Of a DNA stretch of 8,104 nt, positions 1 through 4,230 are shown one piece after another (positions within the stretch are counted from its first letter, which is position 1; every line of letters starts with the position of its first letter). The stretch comes from an uncultured Lachnospiraceae bacterium (GTDB lineage: Bacteria > Bacillota > Clostridia > Lachnospirales > Lachnospiraceae), in the NCBI GenBank assembly GCA_947177105.1, contig CAMWTF010000093.1:1-8104 (forward strand). The letters are read 5' to 3'. Both the position numbers and the translations under genes were made by a program. The notes under the pieces were generated by a model. That model saw only the letters and a list, made by a program, of their open reading frames with translations. It ran no database searches and was not told where the DNA came from.

Positions 1-8
1 CGGCATCC

Positions 9-482
9 CTATCCCTCCCTTGGCTTGCAGACATCCACCCAGCGGGTGGTCTCCGTGTATTTTTCCAACTCCTCCAAAGTCAGCTCAATGCAGCTGTTGG
101 AGCTGCCCGCAGCGGGCAGGACCGTATCGAACCGCCGCAGGGATTCGTCCAGGTATACCTCCACTCCCGGATTGACCGCAAATGGGCACACGCCGCCTAC
201 AGCGTGGCCGATGCGCTCCACCGCCTCATCGGGGGTCAGCATTTTCGCCTTTCCGCCGAAGGCCGCCTTGTATTTTCCGTTGTCCACCTTCCTGTCCCCG
301 GCGGCAACAATAAGGATGGTCCGGTCCTCCAACTTGAAGCTGAGGCTCTTGGCGATCCGTCCCTCCTCCACGCCGGCGGCCTGAGCCGCCAGCGCCACCG
401 TGGCGGAGGAAACGGTAAATTCATGGATCCGCCCCTCCAGGCCGTATTGGGCAAAATAGGCTTTGACGCGTTCAATTGACAT
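9..482 (-). CDS. YbaK/EbsC-family aminoacyl-tRNA deacylase (Cys-tRNA(Pro) type or relative)
   Basis: This is a 157-residue single-domain YbaK/ProX (INS-type) protein, the usual length for the free-standing family, which hydrolyses mischarged aminoacyl-tRNAs (for example Cys-tRNA(Pro)) in the cytoplasm. Visible marks are AKSLSFK (residues 44-50; Lys45 sits where the catalytic Lys of YbaK lies), GDRKVDNGK (62-70), the GHAVGGVCPF loop (92-101, matching the family GGVxPFG) and GSSNSCIEL near residues 126-134. The ATG at 482 has a strong AGGAGGAGGGG about 7 bases upstream and starts 18 bases after the ASCH gene stops, so it is the third gene of the operon. The stop is TAG at 9-11. Substrate cannot be told from sequence; Ala-, Cys- or other editing activity are all possible. 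The family call is secure, the exact tRNA is not. Confidence 0.9.
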   Translation of the reverse strand: MSIERVKAYFAQYGLEGRIHEFTVSSATVALAAQAAGVEEGRIAKSLSFKLEDRTILIVAAGDRKVDNGKYKAAFGGKAKMLTPDEAVERIGHAVGGVCPFAVNPGVEVYLDESLRRFDTVLPAAGSSNSCIELTLEELEKYTETTRWVDVCKPREG

Positions 483-500
483 AGGTTTTCCCCTCCTCCT

Positions 501-941
501 TTACTCCGGCCAGACCCGCCGGAACTCCTCACAGACCACCGGCATATCCGGGGTGAACGTCAGGCCCGCCCCGGCCAGCTCGTTTGTGAAAAACGCCTCA
601 TGGACCCGCCGCCAGTACGCCAGGGACAGATCGCCCTCCCCCTCCCGGCGGGCCTGCTCCCCGTCCACCTCCCGGAAGGGTGCGGTAAACACCCGCTCTG
701 TCCGGATAATGCACACCGCCTCCTCCCGGCTGTCCAGGATCACGCTGTACTCCCCCGCCTCCGGCAGAGGTTCGTCCTCCAGGGCGTAGAGAGGGTAGGC
801 CGAGGCAGTGGCTGTCTTGATGCCCGCCAGAACCAATCCGGCCAGCCTGCCCGGTTCACCGCCGAACGCCCAGGCGTCATAGTCCACGCCCTCCAGGCCC
901 CGCGCCGCAATGAATTCCGTCCACATCTGCTCTCCCGTCAT
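501..941 (-). CDS. ASCH-domain protein
   Basis: This 146-residue protein carries an ASCH fold, a PUA-like RNA-binding domain; some relatives are reported as nucleases or N4-acetylcytidine amidohydrolases. The family GxKxxT signature appears as AGIKTATAS (residues 39-47), followed by the beta-rich stretch GEYSVILDSREEAVCIIRTERV (shown here by its ends, GEY at 63 and RTERV at 80) and the conserved helix region EGDLSLAYWRRVH (102-114). An in-frame start exists at 971, but the ATG at 941 is preferred: it overlaps the ymdB stop as ATGA and has AAAGGGTGG upstream, while the extra ten residues are glycine-rich and unlike the family. The overlap implies translational coupling with YmdB. Together with YmdB and YbaK, the operon has an RNA/nucleotide theme, but the actual substrate is unknown. 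Confidence 0.88.
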   Translation of the reverse strand: MTGEQMWTEFIAARGLEGVDYDAWAFGGEPGRLAGLVLAGIKTATASAYPLYALEDEPLPEAGEYSVILDSREEAVCIIRTERVFTAPFREVDGEQARREGEGDLSLAYWRRVHEAFFTNELAGAGLTFTPDMPVVCEEFRRVWPE

Positions 942-1711
942 CGGATATCCACCCTTTCCACCTCCACGCAAAGCCCGGTCGCACTGTCCAGACTGAACAC
1001 CGCTCCCTGCATCCTGCAGGGGCCGTCCGGCACCTGGTACCGCCCCGGCAGCCCGCCCAGGAATTGCTCCACGCTCTGCTCCGGCTTGATGCCCAGCACG
1101 CTCTCCACAGGCCCCGTCATGCCCAGGTCGGTGATATACCCGGCACCCTTGGGCATGACGCGCTCATCGGCGGTGGGTACGTGGGTGTGGGTGCCCCACA
1201 GGGCGGAGACCTGGCCGTCCAGGTAGTAGGCCATAGCCAGTTTTTCGCTGGTGGCCTCGGCGTGGAAGTCCACCAGAGTGAACAGAGGCTTGTCCCACTT
1301 CAGCAGCTGTCCGGCGGTGAGGAAGGGATTATCGGCATTGAAATCCAGGCCGCACCGGCCAATCAGATTCATCACGCCAATGCGGATCCGCCCGCAGTCA
1401 TAGACCCCCCAGCCCTTTCCGGGCGCCCGGCCCGTATAGTTGGCGGGGCGCAGCAGATAGGGGTCATCCTCCAGCCTTGTGGCAATCTGGGGTTTGCCGA
1501 AGGTGTGGTTGCCCAGGGTAACCACATCGGCCCCGGCGGCGTAAAGACGGTCCACCTGTTCGGAGGTGATGCCGGTGATGGCGGCGTTTTCCCCGTTGAC
1601 CACGGTGAAATGAACATCCTTCCACTTTTTCAGGGGCCGCAGGGATGCCTCCAAATGGGCCAGCCCCTGCTCGCCCACCACATCGCCCACGGCCAGGATA
1701 TGATAGATCAC
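938..1711 (-). CDS. ymdB: YmdB-family (TIGR00282) metallophosphoesterase, probable 2',3'-cyclic-nucleotide 2'-phosphodiesterase
   Basis: This is a binuclear-metal phosphoesterase of the YmdB type, known in Bacillus to hydrolyse 2',3'-cyclic nucleotides and to affect biofilm and motility. From the GTG start at 1711 it has 257 residues, close to the family's roughly 265. All metal ligands are visible at the expected spacing: Asp10 (GDVVG), Glu41 (NGENAA), Asn68-His69 (GNHT), His150 (DFHAE), His175 and His177 (GTHTHVPTAD), plus the family motifs NLIGR (115-119) and GYITDLGMTGP (191-201). An upstream ATG at 1753 exists, but the GTG is chosen because it has AAGGGGG eight bases before it, gives the usual MIYHILAVGD start, and the promoter at 1759-1787 would begin transcription at about 1752, on top of the ATG. 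It heads the operon with the ASCH and YbaK genes. Confidence 0.93.
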   Translation of the reverse strand: MIYHILAVGDVVGEQGLAHLEASLRPLKKWKDVHFTVVNGENAAITGITSEQVDRLYAAGADVVTLGNHTFGKPQIATRLEDDPYLLRPANYTGRAPGKGWGVYDCGRIRIGVMNLIGRCGLDFNADNPFLTAGQLLKWDKPLFTLVDFHAEATSEKLAMAYYLDGQVSALWGTHTHVPTADERVMPKGAGYITDLGMTGPVESVLGIKPEQSVEQFLGGLPGRYQVPDGPCRMQGAVFSLDSATGLCVEVERVDIR

Positions 1712-1758
1712 GGTATCTTCCCCCTTGGCAAAATGAATCTCGGTTTTGTTCAAGAAGT

Positions 1759-1787
1759 AGTATATCTGGCTTTGGGAAAAAATGCAA
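1759..1787 (-). promoter_or_regulatory. Promoter of the ymdB operon
   Basis: On the minus strand TTGCAT (1787-1782) and TATACT (1764-1759) are separated by 17 bases, a good sigma-A-type promoter. Predicted start is near 1752, giving a leader of about 40 bases to the GTG at 1711. It is back to back with the riboswitch promoter at 1858-1886. Confidence 0.7.
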
Positions 1788-1857
1788 GGGTGAGGCGCGG
1801 AAAAGCCATTGCCCTGATCGCAGTGGAGCGGCGCGGCGAAAATATCGCGCTTCGCCC

Positions 1858-1886
1858 TTTACAAATCTCAATCCAGGTGTTATAAT
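1858..1886 (+). promoter_or_regulatory. Strong promoter of the cobalamin riboswitch transcript
   Basis: TTTACA (1858-1863) and a perfect TATAAT (1881-1886) are separated by exactly 17 bases, with a TG one base before the -10 (extended -10). Predicted start is near 1893, just before the conserved riboswitch core. An intact consensus promoter argues that the downstream RNA is still expressed. Confidence 0.82.
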
Positions 1887-1892
1887 CCAAGT

Positions 1893-2020
1893 AAAGTCAA
1901 TAAGGAGCCCGCTGCCGCCGCGCCTGCGGCAACATGGAATGGGGTGAGAAGCCCCGCGAGTCGGTCACTGTGATGCCTCCCCAATATTGGTAGAGGATAA
2001 GTCAGATACATGGGCAGCTT
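1893..2020 (+). ncRNA. Cobalamin (B12) riboswitch, compact form, with no gene after it
   Basis: The conserved core of the cobalamin aptamer can be read in order. A first hairpin TGCCGC/GCGGCA (1913-1931) is followed by TGGAA (1935-1939, family GGGAA), the GGGGTGAGAAGCCCC helix (1941-1955, family GGTG..AA..CC), CGGTCACTGTGA (1962-1973, family CCCGCCACTGTAA), a short CCTC/GAGG arm (1976-1996), and the 3' B12-box-like AAGTCAGATAC (1999-2009). The 5' GCCC (1907-1910) can pair with GGGC at 2012-2015, or GCTGCC (1911-1916) with GGCAGC (2013-2018), closing the element. The peripheral P6-type arm of long versions is missing, so this is a compact variant. Such elements sense adenosyl-, methyl- or hydroxocobalamin and usually lower expression of B12 transport or synthesis genes. 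Here no plus-strand gene follows for over 1 kb. Assignment is by motif reading; a covariance-model scan (RF00174) would settle it. Confidence 0.85.
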
Positions 2021-2039
2021 GGTGATTTTTCCGCCGGAA

Positions 2040-2090
2040 CCGGAACAATGCTTTGAATGTCCGGCCTTGCTGTATTTTGCAGGAAGGCCG
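2040..2090 (+). promoter_or_regulatory. Riboswitch expression platform: mutually exclusive hairpins
   Basis: Two stems share bases. CCGGAACA (2040-2047) can pair with TGTCCGG (2058-2064) with one bulged A. CGGCCTT (2062-2068) can pair with AAGGCCG (2084-2090), with an inner CTG/CAG. Both need 2062-2064, so only one can form fully. They lie between the aptamer and the terminator at 2094-2127, where an antiterminator/anti-antiterminator switch would be expected. The pairing is seen directly; the switching role is inferred. Confidence 0.5.
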
Positions 2091-2093
2091 CGT

Positions 2094-2127
2094 GCGTCCC
2101 GTGGTTTCGGCTGCGGGACGCTTTTTT
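2094..2127 (+). terminator. Intrinsic terminator after the riboswitch
   Basis: GCGTCCCG (2094-2101) pairs perfectly with CGGGACGC (2114-2121), an 8-bp GC-rich stem with a 12-base loop, followed at once by six T (2122-2127). It fits a B12-controlled transcription terminator giving an RNA of about 235 nt from the 1893 start. Confidence 0.85.
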
Positions 2128-2130
2128 CGT

Positions 2131-2202
2131 GTTTCCACCGGTGCCGATGGGGCGGCATCGGGAAACAATAGATACTCCCTCTCTTTTCTATCGGCTCTAT
2201 TG
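2131..2202 (+). repeat. Two abutting imperfect hairpins between the terminators
   Basis: GTTTC (2131-2135) pairs with GAAAC (2162-2166), enclosing CCGATG/CATCGG (2144-2149 with 2156-2161) and an internal palindrome CACCGGTG (2136-2143). TGCCG/CGGCA (2142-2146 with 2153-2157) is an alternative inner stem. Directly after, AATAGA (2167-2172) pairs with TCTATT (2196-2201) around a pyrimidine-rich loop. No ribosome binding site or convincing small ORF is present here; an 18-codon ORF from the ATG at 2147 has no Shine-Dalgarno. Confidence 0.5.
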
Positions 2203-2254
2203 AAAACCTAGGGGCGTCCAGGTCTCAAGACCGCCTGGACGCCCCTCTGGTTTT
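2203..2254. terminator. Large symmetric hairpin, probable bidirectional terminator
   Basis: AGGGGCGTCCAGG (2210-2222) pairs perfectly over 13 bp with CCTGGACGCCCCT (2234-2246) around an 11-base loop. AAAACC (2203-2208) and GGTTTT (2249-2254) extend the stem past a small bulge and give a short T-run on each strand. On the minus strand it lies about 50 bases after the stop of the ferredoxin gene (2306), so it probably ends that transcript. On the plus strand it would end any riboswitch readthrough. Confidence 0.75.
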
Positions 2255-2305
2255 CCGGAATGCTTTAACAAAATATGCATTTTTCTCACCGGCAACGATA
2301 CCGGC

Positions 2306-3073
2306 TTAAATATATAATTCGTTTTCTTTTCTGATAGAACACGCCTTTTTTATTGCAAATGCCGCAACGGAGACCATAGCCCTGTTTACACGGCGGGCTG
2401 ATTGCGGACATTTGACAACACACCGCATACAAGAAATACATTTCTTGCTGTCCGCGATTTTCGGATCTTCTTTGCTTATTGCCCTTGCAGGGCACTGCCT
2501 GGCACAAAGCCCGCAGCTTGTACATCTGCCATTCGCTTTTGGCGCCAATCCAATGCTACCCGTCTTCTTATAGGGGCGATTTCCCGGAATTTGCGGTGTG
2601 CGAAGTTCAGCCGTATTCCCCTCTATTTTATCTAAAATCTTTTGGGCAAAACAACTTAATTCTCTTTCGTCTTTCACATCGGGTCTGCCTGCCGCATATT
2701 GATGCATGATCGAATGTTCCGCAATGGCAGCAATAGCAGAAACGACCTTAAAACCACTCTTTTCCGCGATATCATTCAATTCGATCAGGGTGTCCTCATA
2801 TGCCCTGTTGCCATATACGCAGACTATGACACACGGTGTCTGACTGCCATGAATATTTGAGATCCTTTGCGCGGCAAGGCTGGGGACACGTCCTCCATAA
2901 GAAGGGACGGCAATAATGGCAATATCCTCTTTTCCCAAGCTAAGTGAAGAATCATCAGCTTCCACCTTGGACAAATCAATTTTATTGACAGGCCCTCCCC
3001 ACGCTTTGGTTATAATTTCTACAACTTTATCAGTTCCTCCGGTTGGGCTAAAAACAATTTGCGTGATCTTCAT
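2306..3073 (-). CDS. EFR1-family flavodoxin-like/2[4Fe-4S] ferredoxin fusion
   Basis: This 255-residue cytoplasmic electron-transfer protein joins an N-terminal flavodoxin-like domain (about 1-155) to a C-terminal bacterial ferredoxin domain (about 180-225). The FMN phosphate loop is FSPTGGTDK (8-16); other flavodoxin-like segments are VPSYGGRVP (56-64) and VYGNRAYED (87-95). The ferredoxin domain has two full clusters, Cys184/187/190 with Cys194-Pro and Cys212/215/218 with Cys222-Pro, so two 4Fe-4S centres can be bound. The family is called EFR1 in annotation; its redox partner is generally unknown. The ATG at 3073 has AGGAGG six bases upstream. It is transcribed from a perfect consensus promoter (3106-3134) and is divergent from an Rrf2 regulator, which probably controls it. 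It converges on the orphan B12 riboswitch. It is less GC-rich than operons on either side. Confidence 0.9.
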   Translation of the reverse strand: MKITQIVFSPTGGTDKVVEIITKAWGGPVNKIDLSKVEADDSSLSLGKEDIAIIAVPSYGGRVPSLAAQRISNIHGSQTPCVIVCVYGNRAYEDTLIELNDIAEKSGFKVVSAIAAIAEHSIMHQYAAGRPDVKDERELSCFAQKILDKIEGNTAELRTPQIPGNRPYKKTGSIGLAPKANGRCTSCGLCARQCPARAISKEDPKIADSKKCISCMRCVVKCPQSARRVNRAMVSVAAFAIKKACSIRKENELYI

Positions 3074-3084
3074 ACCGTTCCTCC

Positions 3085-3103
3085 TGTAATTTTAAATTTT
3101 ACA
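3085..3103. promoter_or_regulatory. Operator 1, TGTAA-N9-TTACA, probable Rrf2 site
   Basis: The 19-bp imperfect palindrome TGTAATTTTAAATTTTACA has perfect five-base arms and two further matching pairs near the centre. For the ferredoxin promoter (start near 3099) it covers the transcription start, about -4 to +15, abutting the ribosome binding site. A second site of identical architecture lies at 3124-3142. Confidence 0.7.
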
Positions 3104-3105
3104 CC

Positions 3106-3134
3106 ATTATAGCAGGTACGGCGTGTAATGTCAA
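3106..3134 (-). promoter_or_regulatory. Perfect consensus promoter of the flavodoxin-ferredoxin gene
   Basis: On the minus strand TTGACA (3134-3129) and TATAAT (3111-3106) are both perfect, with a 17-base spacer. Such a strong promoter flanked by operators is typical of a gene kept off by a repressor. Confidence 0.88.
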
Positions 3135-3142
3135 GATTTACA
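3124..3142. promoter_or_regulatory. Operator 2, TGTAA-N9-TTACA, over both divergent -35 boxes
   Basis: TGTAATGTCAAGATTTACA repeats the arm sequence and 9-base spacing of operator 1, 39 bp away centre to centre. It contains the -35 of the ferredoxin promoter (3129-3134) and the -35 of the probable Rrf2 promoter (3137-3142), so one bound protein could block both genes. Confidence 0.72.
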
Positions 3143-3165
3143 GCAATACACAAATATGTTACACT
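3137..3165 (+). promoter_or_regulatory. Probable promoter of the Rrf2 regulator gene
   Basis: TTTACA (3137-3142) and TACACT (3160-3165) are 17 bases apart. The -35 is good and the -10 is weak (four of six matches), as expected for a regulator expressed at a low level. Start would be near 3172, about 48 bases before the ATG. Confidence 0.5.
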
Positions 3166-3219
3166 CTATAGCAAACGTCAAACATTCTGAGCGCCGCGAT
3201 CATATGGAGGAGAAACACT

Positions 3220-3660
3220 ATGCATATAAGCACAAAATGTTCTGTTGCCATTCATTGTCTTGTTTTCATTTATGAATATGGAGATAAACAAAAAGTAACC
3301 AGCGAACTTTTATCGCTATCTGCCGGAACCAATCCTGTTACGATCCGGAATATTATAAGTTCATTGAAAAAAGACGGTATCATATCCGTTAAATTCGGAA
3401 CGGGAGGCGCAACTCTGAACTGTCCGCCGAATGAAGTAACCTTATATCGCATATGCAAGGCGATCGAACCAGACTTTAGTTCTAAACTGATCGGTATCCA
3501 TTCATTGCCTTCGCCATTATGCCCTATAGGAAAGAATATTCACAGCGTATTGGATTGCTCTTATCAGAAAATTAGAAACAACCTATGTGAAAGTCTGGAA
3601 AACGTTACATTAGAAAATATCATATCTGATTATCACGGCCTTCTACACGAGGCCGACTGA
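3220..3660 (+). CDS. Rrf2-family transcriptional regulator, YwnA-like
   Basis: This is a 146-residue Rrf2-type winged-helix DNA-binding protein of normal family length. The N-terminal helix-turn-helix region includes KVTSELLSLSAGTNPVTIRN (25-44) and the wing is GTGGATL (60-66), with the C-terminal dimer helix after residue 105. There are seven cysteines (7, 13, 68, 79, 101, 113, 123). The three-Cys cluster pattern of IscR/NsrR is not present: Cys101 and Cys113 have the outer spacing but the middle Cys is absent, and the CPIGKNI context resembles YwnA-like members without a cluster. The ATG has GGAGG nine bases upstream. It is divergent from the flavodoxin-ferredoxin gene, and the paired operators between them suggest it represses both that gene and itself. 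The signal could be redox or thiol stress, but this is inference. Confidence 0.9.
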   Translation: MHISTKCSVAIHCLVFIYEYGDKQKVTSELLSLSAGTNPVTIRNIISSLKKDGIISVKFGTGGATLNCPPNEVTLYRICKAIEPDFSSKLIGIHSLPSPLCPIGKNIHSVLDCSYQKIRNNLCESLENVTLENIISDYHGLLHEAD

Positions 3661-3685
3661 TCCTTTTTCGTGAGAAAAAGGATCA
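3658..3685. repeat. Perfect 12-bp inverted repeat overlapping the Rrf2 stop codon
   Basis: TGATCCTTTTTC (3658-3669) and GAAAAAGGATCA (3674-3685) pair perfectly around GTGA. The TGA stop forms the start of the left arm. The T-run lies inside the stem and only A follows on the plus strand, so it is not a standard terminator, although it may stop or stabilise the rrf2 mRNA. Confidence 0.65.
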
Positions 3686-3786
3686 AAAAGAACCTTGACC
3701 TCGGGACTAAAACCGCTGCTATTCCTGGATCTCTGCTCGGTAACGATGCTGCACTTTCAGTCAGGGAATAGTATACACCTTGCTTG

Positions 3787-3802
3787 AAAAGAGCGCTCTT
3801 TT
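3787..3802. repeat. Perfect 16-bp palindrome AAAAGAGCGCTCTTTT
   Basis: The two eight-base halves are exact reverse complements with no spacer. It lies in a gene-free stretch, between the ends of a plus-strand and a minus-strand transcript. It could be a protein-binding site or part of a weak bidirectional terminator. Confidence 0.5.
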
Positions 3803-3832
3803 ATAGCCAATGATCCCCCACAGCCGCGCAAG

Positions 3833-3864
3833 AGAGCCGGACCGATATTGCTCGGTCCGGCTCT
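3833..3864. terminator. 13-bp perfect hairpin downstream of the PadR operon
   Basis: AGAGCCGGACCGA (3833-3845) pairs with TCGGTCCGGCTCT (3852-3864) around a six-base loop. It lies about 54 bases after the last gene of the minus-strand operon (stop at 3918). There is no T-run on either strand, so termination is plausible from stem strength and position only. Confidence 0.55.
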
Positions 3865-3917
3865 TATCTGCGGCCTGTGCGATTTCTCAATGAAATGCGC
3901 TTTTGCAAGAAAACGGA

Positions 3918-4208
3918 TTACAGCAGGCGGAACTGCCCCAGCAGGGGAACTTCCTTCTCCACGCCCTGGAGGGCGTTGACGATGCCAATGAACCAGCACA
4001 GCGCGCAGAACAGTCCGCCTACCAGCCCAACGAGCCAGCCGAACAGCGGCGTCCATTTCGCCACGATCCCCACCAGCGTAGAGGCGATCCAGATCACCAG
4101 GGACTGGTTAAGGTGGAACCGGCTCCCCTGCCGGTCGCCCAGCAGGAAGGCCACCAGCAGCCCCGGCCAGGATAAATAGGCTACAATATCCGTTACATGC
4201 TTATCCAT
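3918..4208 (-). CDS. Small DUF4870-like integral membrane protein
   Basis: This 96-residue protein has hydrophobic segments at about 8-22 (VAYLSWPGLLVAFLLGD), 37-52 (SLVIWIASTLVGIVAK) and 57-80 (GWLVGLVGGLFCALCWFIG), so it is a small polytopic membrane protein. The RFHLNQSLVIW motif after the first segment and the ending EKEVPLLGQFRLL are typical of the DUF4870/Tic20-like family. A longer frame runs upstream to 4403 inside the previous gene, but the ATG at 4208 is chosen: it starts at MDKHVTDIVAYLSWPG as family members do, 22 bases after the DUF4097 stop, with a purine-rich GGAGGGAG about 12 bases upstream. It is the last gene of the PadR operon. No biochemical function is known; a role with the DUF4097 protein at the envelope is inferred. 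Confidence 0.82.
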   Translation of the reverse strand: MDKHVTDIVAYLSWPGLLVAFLLGDRQGSRFHLNQSLVIWIASTLVGIVAKWTPLFGWLVGLVGGLFCALCWFIGIVNALQGVEKEVPLLGQFRLL

Positions 4209-4230
4209 TTGTATTTTCAGCTCCCTCCGC

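Noticed and set aside
1064..1885. 273-residue plus-strand open frame opposite ymdB
   Set aside because: It mirrors the GC-rich ymdB gene with all its metal-binding motifs, and runs through the ymdB promoter; an antisense shadow.
1880..2158. Minus-strand frames of 92 and 67 residues over the riboswitch
   Set aside because: They are antisense to conserved RNA motifs and hairpins, have basic low-complexity products and no ribosome binding site.
2286..2305. CCGG-N8-CCGG after the ferredoxin stop as a terminator
   Set aside because: Only a four-base self-complementary stem; the 2203-2254 hairpin is a far better terminator.
3757..4056. 99-residue minus-strand frame extending past the DUF4870-like gene
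   Set aside because: Runs out of frame across the membrane-protein gene and the hairpin at 3833-3864; Arg-rich product without motifs.
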